Positions 32,402-41,867 of a stretch of 64,000 nt of DNA are shown one piece after another (position 1 is the stretch's first letter; each line of letters opens with the position of its first letter). The DNA comes from an uncultured Pelagibacteraceae bacterium (lineage in GTDB: Bacteria > Pseudomonadota > Alphaproteobacteria > Pelagibacterales > Pelagibacteraceae): NCBI GenBank assembly GCA_902629935.1, contig CACOSU010000004.1, positions 53,510 to 117,509 on the forward strand. Reading direction: 5' to 3'. The notes beneath the pieces were generated by a model. That model had not been told where the DNA came from and did not search any database. It saw nothing but the letters and a program-made list of their open reading frames with translations. The position numbers and the translations under genes are program-made.

Positions 32402-33496
32402 TTACTTTAATGTTGCTGCGTGAGCCATTCCTAGCTTCGCATTAGACATTTGAGCACCACTCCAGAAAGGAACTGCTATATCAGCAAAGTTTTTCATTGA
32501 AGTATAAACTTCGTTAAAAAATGCATTGTCAGCAGCATTCTTATTTAAAGAAGCTTTTGCAGCAGCCATATATTCTGTGAAATAATCAGAAGGTGTATCT
32601 TCTAAAATTACTCCGTGCTTAGTAGTTAACTCTCTTAAAGCTTTACCGTTTTCATAGATTCTGTAACTTAAAGATTTAGCTAATGAAGCATTAGCAGCAA
32701 CTTCAAGTGACTTCTTCTCATGAGCACTCATAGCATTGTAAGTTTTTCCAGTAATATAAAAGTCAGCATTTACGACTACTTGGTGTAAACCTTGTAGGTA
32801 GTAGTGCTTTAATACTTTTTGGAAACCAAATGTTAAATCTGGCTTTGGACAACACCATTCAGCAGCATCAATAGTTCCTGCTTCTAAAGCTGGTAGAATA
32901 TCTCCACCTCCCATAGCAACAGATGCTATACCGATGTCTTTGTAAGTTTGTCCTGGAATTCCTGGAGGAGTTCTAAATTTATATTTTCTAAAGTCAGCCA
33001 TATCTTTAATCGGTTTTGGAAACCAACCTAAAGCTTCTGGTCCAACTGGTTGAATCATAAATCCTTTAATATCTCTTCCCATTTCTTTCCATAGTCTGTC
33101 ATATAGCTCTTTTCCACCACCATATTGAAACCAAGATAAGAATGCGATGTTGTCAATACCAACACCACCACCAGCTACTGGAGATCCAAATAGCATAGCT
33201 GCAGGATGATCACCTGACCAATAGTGTGTCCAAGCAAATCCACAATCAATTAGACCTTTGTCAACTGCGTCTAAAGTTTCTTTTACCCCAACTACAGCTC
33301 CAGCAGGTAAAATTTCAAACTTAAGAGATCCCCCTGTCAAAGTTGTAACCGTGTCAGTAAAGTCTTTTAACATCTTAACTTCATCAGCTTTAGTGTTAAG
33401 AACTGTCTGACATTTTAGTGTTTTTGCAGCATTTGCATTTGAAATAAATCCAAATACCATAGCAACTGCAAATAACATTGAAATGATTTTTTTCAT
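32402..33496 (-). CDS. dctP: TRAP transporter periplasmic binding protein, DctP/TakP-type
   Basis: 364 residues with a signal peptide (MKKIISMLFAVAMVFGFISNANA, cleaved near 23). The segment KYKFRTPPGIPGQTYKDIG (about 166-184) contains the conserved Arg that pairs with a carboxylate, and ALEAGTIDAAEWCCP (about 203-217) is the second conserved block, as in the alpha-keto acid/mannitol-chloroaromatic subgroup. It delivers an organic acid to DctQM. First gene of the set; the 138-base divergent gap to the GMC gene should hold its promoter. Confidence 0.92.
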   Translation of the reverse strand: MKKIISMLFAVAMVFGFISNANAAKTLKCQTVLNTKADEVKMLKDFTDTVTTLTGGSLKFEILPAGAVVGVKETLDAVDKGLIDCGFAWTHYWSGDHPAAMLFGSPVAGGGVGIDNIAFLSWFQYGGGKELYDRLWKEMGRDIKGFMIQPVGPEALGWFPKPIKDMADFRKYKFRTPPGIPGQTYKDIGIASVAMGGGDILPALEAGTIDAAEWCCPKPDLTFGFQKVLKHYYLQGLHQVVVNADFYITGKTYNAMSAHEKKSLEVAANASLAKSLSYRIYENGKALRELTTKHGVILEDTPSDYFTEYMAAAKASLNKNAADNAFFNEVYTSMKNFADIAVPFWSGAQMSNAKLGMAHAATLK

Positions 33497-33634
33497 TTTT
33501 TTCCCTCTCTTTGTTTTTAAAAATGAAAGCTAATCAAAGAATGTATTCTAAAACAAGTGTTAATATTGGATAATTTTATTTATTGTGCATATATATTACA
33601 AAAAACAAATTTTTATTTATAAGAGTACTAAGCA

Positions 33635-35230
33635 ATGGACAATTTTGATTATATAATACTAGGAGCTGGCTCCGCAGGATGTGTTCTTGCAAATAGATTA
33701 TCAGAAAATTCTTCGAATAAAGTACTACTCTTAGAGGCTGGTGGCAAGGATAACTATCCCTGGATACACATTCCAGTTGGTTATTTTAAAACAATGCATA
33801 ATCCTAAAACAGATTGGTGTTATAAAACTGAACCAGACGAGAGCATGAATAATATTTCCATAAGGTATCCAAGAGGAAAAACGCTTGGAGGTAGCTCATC
33901 TATTAATGGTCTTTTATATATTAGAGGTCAGCACAGAGATTATGATGTTTGGAGACAACTTGGAAATACGGGCTGGGGATGGGATGATGTCTTGCCTTAT
34001 TTTATAAAAGCAGAAAACCAAGAAAGAGGCAAAAGTGAATTTCATGGTGTAGATGGGCCTTTGTCAGTTTCTGATCAGAGAATTCATCTTCCTCTTTTAG
34101 ATGAATTCCAAAATGCTGCTGAAGAATTTGGTATTCCAAAAACTAAAGATTTTAATACAGGGGATAATCACGGTTGTGGTTATTTTCAAGTTACAGAAAA
34201 AGATGGTTTTAGGTGTAGTACTTCAGTTGGATATCTTAATCCAATTAAAAATAGAAATAATTTAAAGATAATTACTCATGCGCACGTTAAAAAAATAAAT
34301 TTTGAAAATAAAGTTGCTAAAGAAGTAGAGTTTTGGCAAGACAACGACTTAAAAAGAGTACAAGTGAATAAAGAAATTATTCTTTCCTCAGGTGCTATTG
34401 GATCTCCTCAAATATTACAAGTTTCGGGAATTGGTAATTCTGAAAAGTTAAAAAATCTTGGTATAGACATTGTTCACAATTTAAATGGCGTAGGAGAAAA
34501 TTTGCATGACCATTTAATGCTAAGGCCTGTTTATAAAATTAATGGAATTAAATCACTTAATAAAAAAATTAATAGCTTGTTTGGAAACTTAATGATTGGT
34601 CTAGAATATATTTTTAATAGAAGTGGTCCTATGACTATGGGTGCTAGTCAACTTTGTATGTTTGCTAAAAGCGACTCTTCCTTAGAATTACCTGATCTAC
34701 AATGGCATGTGCAACCAATGAGTATGGATACTTTAGGTGCAACCAAAAATCATGAATTTCATGCCTTTACCCCAACTGTATCTAACATCAAACCAACCAG
34801 TAGAGGACATGTAAGTATAGTTGATAAAGATTCGAGAATTTATGCAAAAATAAAACAAAATTACTTATCAACCGATAACGACAGAATTATTGCTGCTAAA
34901 GGATTAAAATTAACTAGAAAAATAATTATGGAATCTAAAACCTTTAAAAAATATACACCAGAAGAATATAGACCTGGTATTCATATAAATGATGATGAGG
35001 AGTTAGTCACAGAGGCATCAAATTATGCTCAAACAATATTTCATCCAGTTGGAACATGCAAAATGGGAAATGATGAAATGTCAGTAGTTGATGAAAAACT
35101 AAAAGTAAGAGGTTTGGATAATCTTAGAGTTATTGATGCATCTATAATGCCAAATATTACTTCTGGAAATACAAATGCACCAACAATAATGATTGCAGAA
35201 AAAGGTGCAGACATGATACTAAACCAGTAA
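33635..35230 (+). CDS. GMC-family FAD oxidoreductase (choline dehydrogenase-like)
   Basis: 531 residues. YIILGAGSAGCVLANRLSE (about 6-24) binds the FAD ADP moiety, GKTLGGSSSINGLLYIRGQH (about 80-99) is GMC signature 1, and SSGAIGSPQILQVSGIG (about 248-264) is signature 2; HPVGTCKMG (about 468-476) holds the active His and NTSGNTNAPTIMIAEKGA-like C-terminus the second site. Members oxidise alcohols such as choline. It is divergent from dctP and overlaps terC by one base, so the substrate may be the TRAP solute. Confidence 0.92.
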   Translation: MDNFDYIILGAGSAGCVLANRLSENSSNKVLLLEAGGKDNYPWIHIPVGYFKTMHNPKTDWCYKTEPDESMNNISIRYPRGKTLGGSSSINGLLYIRGQHRDYDVWRQLGNTGWGWDDVLPYFIKAENQERGKSEFHGVDGPLSVSDQRIHLPLLDEFQNAAEEFGIPKTKDFNTGDNHGCGYFQVTEKDGFRCSTSVGYLNPIKNRNNLKIITHAHVKKINFENKVAKEVEFWQDNDLKRVQVNKEIILSSGAIGSPQILQVSGIGNSEKLKNLGIDIVHNLNGVGENLHDHLMLRPVYKINGIKSLNKKINSLFGNLMIGLEYIFNRSGPMTMGASQLCMFAKSDSSLELPDLQWHVQPMSMDTLGATKNHEFHAFTPTVSNIKPTSRGHVSIVDKDSRIYAKIKQNYLSTDNDRIIAAKGLKLTRKIIMESKTFKKYTPEEYRPGIHINDDEELVTEASNYAQTIFHPVGTCKMGNDEMSVVDEKLKVRGLDNLRVIDASIMPNITSGNTNAPTIMIAEKGADMILNQ

Positions 35231-35823
35231 TGTTTGCAGAATTTTTTACCCCAGAGCAAATAGCAATATTAACTCAAATTATTTTTATTGATTTAGTTTT
35301 AGCAGGTGACAACGCTATCATTATAGGAATGGTCGCATCAAAATTTCCACTTGAACAAAGAAAAAAAATTATTTTTTGGGGAATTGGTGGTGCTGTAGTT
35401 TTAAGAATTATTCTAACTTTATTAACAGCTTATCTTTTACAAATAACTGGTTTAAGGCTTATTGGAGGATTATTACTACTTTACATAGTTTATAAACTTT
35501 ACATAGATGTAATCAAAGGTGCAGAAAAAGAGGAGGACATTAATGTGGATAGCTCAAGTTTTTTTAAAGCTATTTGGACTGTTTTGCTTGCAGATTTTAC
35601 AATGAGTTTAGATAATGTTCTAGGTGTTGCGGGGGCAGCTGGTGATCATTACGGGCTACTTGTTTTTGGATTAGCTTTATCAATTGTTTTAATGGCAACT
35701 GCTGCGACTTTGATTTCTGGTTGGATTAAAAAATACAAATGGATCGCTTGGCTTGGATTATTGGCTGTATTATTTGTTGCTGTTGAGTTGATTTACACTG
35801 ATATTAAAATATTATTCTTTTAA
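35230..35823 (+). CDS. TerC-family integral membrane protein (YjbE-like)
   Basis: 197 residues, six to seven spans. IDLVLAGDNAIIIGMVASKF (about 20-39) and LLADFTMSLDNVLGVAGAAG (about 115-134) are the two conserved acidic membrane motifs (GDNA and SLDN) of the TerC fold, thought to bind metal. Related proteins export manganese or act in metal homeostasis. It starts inside the stop of the upstream gene and is followed directly by an SDR. Confidence 0.88.
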   Translation: MFAEFFTPEQIAILTQIIFIDLVLAGDNAIIIGMVASKFPLEQRKKIIFWGIGGAVVLRIILTLLTAYLLQITGLRLIGGLLLLYIVYKLYIDVIKGAEKEEDINVDSSSFFKAIWTVLLADFTMSLDNVLGVAGAAGDHYGLLVFGLALSIVLMATAATLISGWIKKYKWIAWLGLLAVLFVAVELIYTDIKILFF

Positions 35824-36581
35824 TGTATCTGCAAAAAATAAATCTTAAAAATAAATATGCCTTAGTCACTGGTGCTGGTAAAGGATTGGGTAGAGCTTGT
35901 TCTATTGCTCTAGCTGAAGCAGGGGCAAAAGTTATAGCCTTAAGCAGAACTCCTTCAGATCTAGATAAGTTAGAAAAGGACATTAAAAAAGTTAAGGGAA
36001 AAATTATTAAAGTTTCCTGCGATGTAATGAATTATAAGGATTTAAACCAAAAATTAGGAAAAATTAAAATAATTGATGTGTTAGTTAATAATGCGGGAAC
36101 TAATATTCCTGAGCCATTTGAAAAAGTTAAACAAAAAAGTATGAATTACCTTGTAGATTTAAATCTCAAGGCAGCATTTAACGTAGCGCAACTTGTAGTA
36201 AAAAAGATGCTTAAAAATAAAAAAAGACCTGGTTCTATTATAAATGTGTCTTCACAACTAGGTCATGTTGGTATGAGTGGTAGGAATGTTTACAATATGA
36301 CTAAATTTGGAATTGAAGGATTAACAAAAGGAATGGGTGTCGAGTTAGCAAAAAAAAATATAAGAGTTAACACGGTAGCGCCTACTTTTGTTGAAACACC
36401 AATGGTTAAAAACTTTTTTAAAAACAAAAAATTTAAAAAATTAGCCCTCGGAAATATTCCAATGGGAAAAGCAGCGACAGAGAGTGATGTTGCAACAACA
36501 GTATGCTTTTTGGCATCATCAGCTTCTTCAATGATAACTGGTACATCAATAATTATAGATGGTGGATGGACAGCTCAATAA
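35823..36581 (+). CDS. SDR-family oxidoreductase
   Basis: 252 residues. VTGAGKGLGRACSIALAEAG (about 16-35) is the NAD(P) motif, VNNAGTNIPEP (about 88-98) the NNAG motif, and VSSQLGHVG...YNMTKFG (about 142-161) the Ser-Tyr-Lys site. Closest in style to gluconate 5-dehydrogenase/3-oxoacyl reductase types. Arg/Ser after the second strand (SRTP) suggests NADPH. Start overlaps the TerC stop; the end overlaps the M23 peptidase start by 16 bases. Confidence 0.87.
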   Translation: MYLQKINLKNKYALVTGAGKGLGRACSIALAEAGAKVIALSRTPSDLDKLEKDIKKVKGKIIKVSCDVMNYKDLNQKLGKIKIIDVLVNNAGTNIPEPFEKVKQKSMNYLVDLNLKAAFNVAQLVVKKMLKNKKRPGSIINVSSQLGHVGMSGRNVYNMTKFGIEGLTKGMGVELAKKNIRVNTVAPTFVETPMVKNFFKNKKFKKLALGNIPMGKAATESDVATTVCFLASSASSMITGTSIIIDGGWTAQ

Positions 36582-37366
36582 TTTATAGATTTTTTTTTAT
36601 TTTTTTAATTTTTATATCACCAGTTAAAGCTATTGAATTCCAGGGTAAATTTCTACAAGGTCATTTCATATTAGGTAAAACTGATCCTGAAGCAAAAATT
36701 TTGGTTGGTAAAAAAGAAGTAAAAATATCAAAAGATGGTTTTTTTGTTTTTGGTATAGATAGAGATCAAAAATACGATCTAATATTTACAAAAATTATTA
36801 ATGGAAAAAAATTAATAACAACAAAAAAAGTTTTAAAAAGAAAATATAACATACAAAGAATAGATGGATTAGCAGATAATAAAGTGACACCTCCAGAGTC
36901 TGTTTACAAAAGAATTAAAACAGAAAATAATGCAATTGGAGAAGCACGAGCAATAAATTCTGATCTACAATTTTTTAAAGAAAAATTTATAATGCCAGTA
37001 GAAGGTATAATAAGTGGTGTTTATGGTAGTCAAAGAATTTTAAACGGCAAACCAAGATGGCCTCACTATGGCATAGATATTGCAGCTAAACAAGGAACGA
37101 TGATTAAATCATCTGGATCAGGTGTGGTTACTATGGCTGAGGATGATTTATATTATACTGGTGGGACAATAATAATGGATCATGGTCATGGAATATCAAC
37201 GATATATTCTCATTTAGAAAATATATTGGTTTCTGTAGGTGATCAAATTAATCAAGGAGATATTATAGGTACAGTTGGATCAACAGGAAGATCAACCGGA
37301 CCTCATTTAGATTTTAGAATAAACTGGTTTCAAACAAGACTTGATCCGATGTCTGTATTAAAATAG
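36566..37366 (+). CDS. Exported M23-family peptidase (LytM-type)
   Basis: About 266 residues. ATG 36566 gives a signal peptide (MDSSIIYRFFFIFLIFISPVKA), better than the longer frame from 36503. The C-terminal domain shows YGSQRILNGKPRWPHYGIDI (HxxxD zinc motif), SHLENI and TGPHLDFRINW. The last His of the classical HxH motif is Asp here; this variant is, from memory, regular in one M23 subgroup with the N-terminal 'QG-F' domain. It probably trims periplasmic peptidoglycan or activates an amidase. Confidence 0.85.
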   Translation: MDSSIIYRFFFIFLIFISPVKAIEFQGKFLQGHFILGKTDPEAKILVGKKEVKISKDGFFVFGIDRDQKYDLIFTKIINGKKLITTKKVLKRKYNIQRIDGLADNKVTPPESVYKRIKTENNAIGEARAINSDLQFFKEKFIMPVEGIISGVYGSQRILNGKPRWPHYGIDIAAKQGTMIKSSGSGVVTMAEDDLYYTGGTIIMDHGHGISTIYSHLENILVSVGDQINQGDIIGTVGSTGRSTGPHLDFRINWFQTRLDPMSVLK

Positions 37367-37375
37367 TAAAGTTAT

Positions 37376-38152
37376 ATGAAAAAAACTTTAAGAGATAAAA
37401 TTTCTGATAAACTTGTTAATGCATTTGTTAAAAATAAAATTATTTCAGCTATACCAAGTAAATTTAGCAAGAAGCTGGATGAAGCAGATAAATTTAGAAA
37501 ATTATGTGAAAGTAAAATTAAAGATCCAATTATAGGTTTTAAAGCTGGTGGAACCGCTATCCCACTTATGAAAAAGTTAAAAGAAAAAGAGCCTTTTGTT
37601 GCATCAGTTTTTAGTAAAAATTTTATTAAGAGTGGTAAAAAAGTGAAAATAAATAAATCGACTTTAGGAATTGAACTTGAAGTTTGTTATTTAATTAAAA
37701 AATCTTTTTTTTCATCCAAAGGTAAATTTACTAATACAAATATAATCAAATATATATCTCATATGGCTCCATGCATTGAAGTTGTTGGATATAGACAAAA
37801 AAAGAAAGGGATATCTTCATTTGGTGATTTATCTAGTGATTTTGGGGGAAATATTAAATTTTTAATAGGCCAGAAAAAAAAATTTAAAAAAATTAACTTT
37901 GGAAACTTACAGACAAATATTTCTAACAAAAAATCTAATAAAAGTGTGAATGGTAATACAAACGCTGTTTATATAAATCCAATAAACTCATTAAGATTTA
38001 TTTTAAACAAAGTTAAAAAAGATAAAATAAACTTAAATAAAAATTTTTATGTTTTTACTGGGTCAACCGTTGGTGTTGTTCCTATTATTAAAAAGGGTAT
38101 TTATTCAGGAAAAATAGAAAAAATTGGGTCTGTTAAAGCAATTATTATCTAA
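37376..38152 (+). CDS. 2-keto-4-pentenoate hydratase / fumarylacetoacetate-like enzyme
   Basis: 258 residues. IIGFKAGGTAIPLMKKL (about 54-70) and LGIELEVCYLIKK (about 98-110), the latter with the E-x-E metal pair, resemble MhpD-type hydratases; CIEVVGYR (about 131-138) and VYVFTGSTVGVVPI-like C-terminus agree. Such enzymes hydrate or decarboxylate small oxo-acids. The protein is unusually Lys-rich, as is typical here. It converges with the downstream oxidoreductase, overlapping by four bases. Confidence 0.75.
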   Translation: MKKTLRDKISDKLVNAFVKNKIISAIPSKFSKKLDEADKFRKLCESKIKDPIIGFKAGGTAIPLMKKLKEKEPFVASVFSKNFIKSGKKVKINKSTLGIELEVCYLIKKSFFSSKGKFTNTNIIKYISHMAPCIEVVGYRQKKKGISSFGDLSSDFGGNIKFLIGQKKKFKKINFGNLQTNISNKKSNKSVNGNTNAVYINPINSLRFILNKVKKDKINLNKNFYVFTGSTVGVVPIIKKGIYSGKIEKIGSVKAIII

Positions 38153-39453
38153 ATCTCAGATCTTGCTATTAAACGCTCATATAAAAGTCTTGATTTAATT
38201 CCCATAGATAAAAATGGTTCAGGTGGTAACCATGTTGGTTTATTTATTTTTTCAATAGTTTTTATTTCTAAACTAATTTCATTACTTGCCTTAAGTGCTA
38301 TTTGTTCACCAAATAATGTTCCTACTCCAATACCCGAGCCATTATAACAACCGGCTGCAAAAATATTTTTATCAATTTTTTCAAAGATTTGAGAACTATT
38401 CCTAGTTCTAGATACAATGCCTGACCATGATGATTGAATAATATCATCTGGTAATTGTGGAAATCTTTTTTTAATTCCGATTTTTTGATTTATTGATCTT
38501 TTTTTAAGGTTTTTGCTTGACATTTTAAAAGGATTATGAACTTCAGCTGTATTTCTAATTAAAATTCTTTTATCTTTTGTCAGTCTAACTGTAGCACCCA
38601 TTGGTTTTACTGGAAGCACTCCCCATTCCTTTGGTTTACCAATATTTTCAAATTCTTTATCTGATAATCTTCTTGTCATACTTGCGGTTAAAGTTATTGG
38701 AAAATTGTAATTTGATTTTATTCCTAAAGATTTCAAAAAACCATTAGTAGCAAAGATAATTTTTTTTGTTTTAATATTTCCGTTATTAAATTGACATAAC
38801 ACTACATCTTTTTCTTTATACCAGTTTAATAAATAAGAATTTTCATATAAAATAACGTTATATGGTAATGCGTCTATCATTGCTCTAACTAATTTTCCAG
38901 GATGTATTAAAATTCCACCTCTTGTATAAATACCAATATTATAAAAACTAGTTCCTAATCTATTAAATAACTCATCTCTTTCTAATAAAGAATGCTCAAA
39001 ACCTAATCTTGATAATGTATAAGAAAAATTATTTAAAATATTCCTATCTTCTTTTTTTGATGAAGCAAAATACTTTCCACTTTCATTCCAGTCACAATCA
39101 ACTTGATATTCTTTTATAAATTTTTTTACTACTTCTATTCCAAAAGCATATATGTCAGTTTTTTTTTTATAATTTTCCAAATCTTTATTTGATGTAAAAC
39201 CATCATTTAATGTTGTATCAACTAAATAGCCTGAATTTCTACCACTAGCTCCCTCGCCTGCTAATTGGGCATCCACCAATATAATTTTTTGATTTGGGTG
39301 TAATTTACCTAATTTTCTTGCAGCTGAAAGACCTGTATAACCTGCACCAATTATTAACCAGTCGCAATCTTCATCTGAATTAATAGATTTAATGTTTGTT
39401 CTTGAATTAAGATCATTTATCCAGCTACAACCTTTATCATTTTCAACTTCCAT
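38149..39453 (-). CDS. FAD-dependent amine/amino-acid oxidoreductase (DAO family)
   Basis: 434 residues. CDWLIIGAGYTGLSAARKLG (about 27-46) is the FAD motif, then GEGASGRNSGYL (about 66-77) typical of the PuuB/glycine-oxidase-like group; IFAAGCYNGSGIGVGTLFG (about 365-383) is the C-terminal FAD loop. It likely oxidises a secondary amine or amino acid in the cytoplasm. Substrate unknown. It lies ten bases after the carbamoyltransferase, on the same strand. Confidence 0.85.
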   Translation of the reverse strand: MEVENDKGCSWINDLNSRTNIKSINSDEDCDWLIIGAGYTGLSAARKLGKLHPNQKIILVDAQLAGEGASGRNSGYLVDTTLNDGFTSNKDLENYKKKTDIYAFGIEVVKKFIKEYQVDCDWNESGKYFASSKKEDRNILNNFSYTLSRLGFEHSLLERDELFNRLGTSFYNIGIYTRGGILIHPGKLVRAMIDALPYNVILYENSYLLNWYKEKDVVLCQFNNGNIKTKKIIFATNGFLKSLGIKSNYNFPITLTASMTRRLSDKEFENIGKPKEWGVLPVKPMGATVRLTKDKRILIRNTAEVHNPFKMSSKNLKKRSINQKIGIKKRFPQLPDDIIQSSWSGIVSRTRNSSQIFEKIDKNIFAAGCYNGSGIGVGTLFGEQIALKASNEISLEIKTIEKINKPTWLPPEPFLSMGIKSRLLYERLIARSEI

Positions 39454-39463
39454 GGAAATAAAT

Positions 39464-41302
39464 TTAATCTAATTCAAATTCTTTTGTATAGTCTTTTTTT
39501 AATTTTAGATCCTGTTCTTTTTTATCTAATATACAATTGCCAATTACTAAATAATCTAATTCTGTACCCATAAAACAATTAAAAGCATCTGTTGGTGAAT
39601 TTACAATAGGCTCACCTCTAACATTAAAGGAAGTGTTCACAATTACTGGACAGCCTGTTTTTTCTTTGAATTTGGATATTAAATCATAGTAATTTTTATT
39701 TGTATTTTTTGTTACTGTTTGTATTCTAGCAGAATAATCTACATGGGTTATAGCGGGTAATTCTGATCTCTTAATATTTAACTTTTCAATACCAAAAAGT
39801 TTTTTTTGTTCTTCAGTCATTTCTATTTTTTTTTTTGGAGTAATATTTGAAACCAACAGCATATAAGGACTGTTAATATTTAGATCGAACCAATTTTCTA
39901 AATCCTCTCTTAAAATTGAGGGAGCAAATGGTCTGAAACTCTCTCTAAATTTAACTTTTAAGTTAAGATTTTTTTGCATTGTTTCAGATCTAGGGTCTCC
40001 TAATATTGACCTTGCACCTAAAGCTCTTGGACCAAATTCCATCCTACCCTGAAACCATCCTATTGCCTTTTGATTTGATAAAAAATCTGCGGTTTTATTA
40101 ATTATATTTTCATAGGTAAAAGTTTTAAAATTAGCACCAATAGCTTTCAATTCTTTTTCAATTTGCTCTTGGGAATACTCTGTTCCTAAATATGAGCCTC
40201 TCATATCATCGTTAGAATTTACTGTTCTTAAATTTCCATGTTCAATATACCAAAGTGCTAAGGCTGCACCTAAAGATCCACCTGCATCCCCAGCAGCTGG
40301 CTGAATCCAAATATTATCAAATATTTTTTCTTTTAGTATTTTTCCATTAGCAACACAATTTAAAGCTACACCACCAGCTAAACATAAATTTTTAATACCG
40401 TATTCTTTACGAATAGATTTTGCTAAATTAATCATAATTTCTTCAGTAACTTTTTGTATTGATGCAGCTATATCCATATGAAATTGCGTTATATTTTCAC
40501 TTTTTGAGTTACGTGGTTTTTGACCAAATAAATCATTAAACTTTTCATTGGTCATTGTGAGTCCAGTTGCGTAATTGAAATATGTTTGATCTAACCTAAA
40601 AGTTCCATCATCCTTTAGATCAAGTAGTTTTTTGACTTTACTTTCATAAATTGGATTTCCATATGGGGCCAACCCCATAAGCTTATATTCACCACTATTA
40701 ACTTTAAATCCTGTATAATAAGTAAATGCAGAATAAAGTAGTCCTAAAGAGTGTGGAAAATGAATTTCTTTTTTAATCTCTAAATTATTTCCTTTACCAA
40801 CAGCAACTGTTGTTGTGGCCCACTCACCAACTCCATCTGCTGTTAAAACAACTGCCTCTTCATATGGTGAAGGAAAAAAGGCACTTGAAGCATGACTGAG
40901 GTGATGATCTGAAAAAAAAATATTTTTATCAGACTTATAACCATCATCATGCTCTTTCAATTTGTTGAATAGATAATTTTTCTGAAAAAGTTTTTCTTTA
41001 ATCCATAAAGGCATGGCTTTTGCAAAAGACGCATAACCTCTAGGTGCAAAAGCAACATAAGTTTCAAGTAATCTTTCAAATTTTAAAAAAGGCTTTTCAA
41101 AAAAAACTATTTGATCAACTTCACTTAATTTACAATTTGAATAATTTAACACAAAGTTAATTGCATTTTTAGGATAACTTGGATCATGTTTTTTTCTTGT
41201 GAAACGTTCTTCTTGAGCAGCAGCAATAATTTTTCCATCGGATAAAATACATGCTGCACTATCATGATAAAAAGCTGAAATTCCAAGAATTTTATAGCTC
41301 AT
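39464..41302 (-). CDS. Carbamoyltransferase (NodU/CmcH-type)
   Basis: 612 residues. KILGISAFYHDSAACILSDG (about 3-22) is the N-terminal actin-like ATP fold, FSDHHLSHASSAFFPSPYEE (about 129-148) carries catalytic His residues, and FQGRMEFGPRALGARSILGDPR (split; about 414-435) plus VNTSFNVRGEPIVNSP (about 553-568) are the YrdC-like/C-terminal signatures. It moves a carbamoyl group from carbamoyl phosphate to a hydroxyl of a sugar or lipid. The next genes (DUF5989, SxtJ, SGNH) are its usual partners in surface-glycan clusters. Confidence 0.93.
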   Translation of the reverse strand: MSYKILGISAFYHDSAACILSDGKIIAAAQEERFTRKKHDPSYPKNAINFVLNYSNCKLSEVDQIVFFEKPFLKFERLLETYVAFAPRGYASFAKAMPLWIKEKLFQKNYLFNKLKEHDDGYKSDKNIFFSDHHLSHASSAFFPSPYEEAVVLTADGVGEWATTTVAVGKGNNLEIKKEIHFPHSLGLLYSAFTYYTGFKVNSGEYKLMGLAPYGNPIYESKVKKLLDLKDDGTFRLDQTYFNYATGLTMTNEKFNDLFGQKPRNSKSENITQFHMDIAASIQKVTEEIMINLAKSIRKEYGIKNLCLAGGVALNCVANGKILKEKIFDNIWIQPAAGDAGGSLGAALALWYIEHGNLRTVNSNDDMRGSYLGTEYSQEQIEKELKAIGANFKTFTYENIINKTADFLSNQKAIGWFQGRMEFGPRALGARSILGDPRSETMQKNLNLKVKFRESFRPFAPSILREDLENWFDLNINSPYMLLVSNITPKKKIEMTEEQKKLFGIEKLNIKRSELPAITHVDYSARIQTVTKNTNKNYYDLISKFKEKTGCPVIVNTSFNVRGEPIVNSPTDAFNCFMGTELDYLVIGNCILDKKEQDLKLKKDYTKEFELD

Positions 41303-41317
41303 TTATATCCGTTCAAA

Positions 41318-41467
41318 TTAAAAAATTGTATAGATAAATGGTGCTACAGCAGATCCTTGAGATAACACTACTAATCCTCCAAAAATAACTAAAACAATAA
41401 TAATTGGAAGAAGCCAATATTTTTTTCTGACTTTTAAAAATTCCCAAAATTCTTTAATAAAACTCAT
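41318..41467 (-). CDS. DUF5989-family small membrane protein (49 aa)
   Basis: Reads MSFIKEFWEFLKVRKKYWLL, then a single membrane span (PIIIVLVIFGGLVVL) and SQGSAVAPFIYTIF. This composition is the DUF5989 family, almost always beside carbamoyltransferase and SxtJ genes. It lies one base after the SxtJ-like gene and 15 bases before the carbamoyltransferase start. It may anchor the enzyme at the inner membrane (inference). Confidence 0.85.
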   Translation of the reverse strand: MSFIKEFWEFLKVRKKYWLLPIIIVLVIFGGLVVLSQGSAVAPFIYTIF

Positions 41468-41468
41468 A

Positions 41469-41855
41469 TCAAAATTGATTTTTCATTTTACTTTTTGGAC
41501 CTTTTTTTTCAACCCAATATGTTTTATTTTTATTAAACTTTAAATTAAGAATATCTTTTTTCATTAACTTCATAATTAGTCCAGTGGGAGTTACAACAAG
41601 GAAAAAAATTGCACTCATAACCAAAGGTGATATGATTTTTCCAAGAAACAATCCAAATTTAAACCATAATTTATTTAATGGATTTAATATTTTTGAGTTT
41701 AACAGACCCAAAATAAGAAAAATTAAACCAAAAATTATAAATATAAAACTTATATTTCCACCATTTAAATATGGGTAAAGCCCTATTAAAAAAAACACTA
41801 TGAAAAAGACAATTCCAAAGCTTCTATTAGATCCAATTTTTATTTCGTTATTCAT
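41469..41855 (-). CDS. SxtJ-family membrane protein
   Basis: 128 residues with three hydrophobic segments: IVFFIVFFLIGLYPYL (about 15-30), ISFIFIIFGLIFLILGLL (about 35-52) and the PLVMSAIFFLVVTPTGLIMKL region (split; about 77-97). 'NRSFGIVF' and 'TPTGLIMKLMKKD' are recognisable SxtJ hallmarks. Named from saxitoxin clusters but widespread beside carbamoyltransferases. Function not established; forms one operon with DUF5989 and carbamoyltransferase. Confidence 0.82.
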   Translation of the reverse strand: MNNEIKIGSNRSFGIVFFIVFFLIGLYPYLNGGNISFIFIIFGLIFLILGLLNSKILNPLNKLWFKFGLFLGKIISPLVMSAIFFLVVTPTGLIMKLMKKDILNLKFNKNKTYWVEKKGPKSKMKNQF

Positions 41856-41867
41856 AAATTATCAGAA

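Noticed and set aside
36503..36565. Longer start for the M23 peptidase
   Set aside because: It would lie inside the SDR coding region and spoil the signal peptide that begins at 36566.
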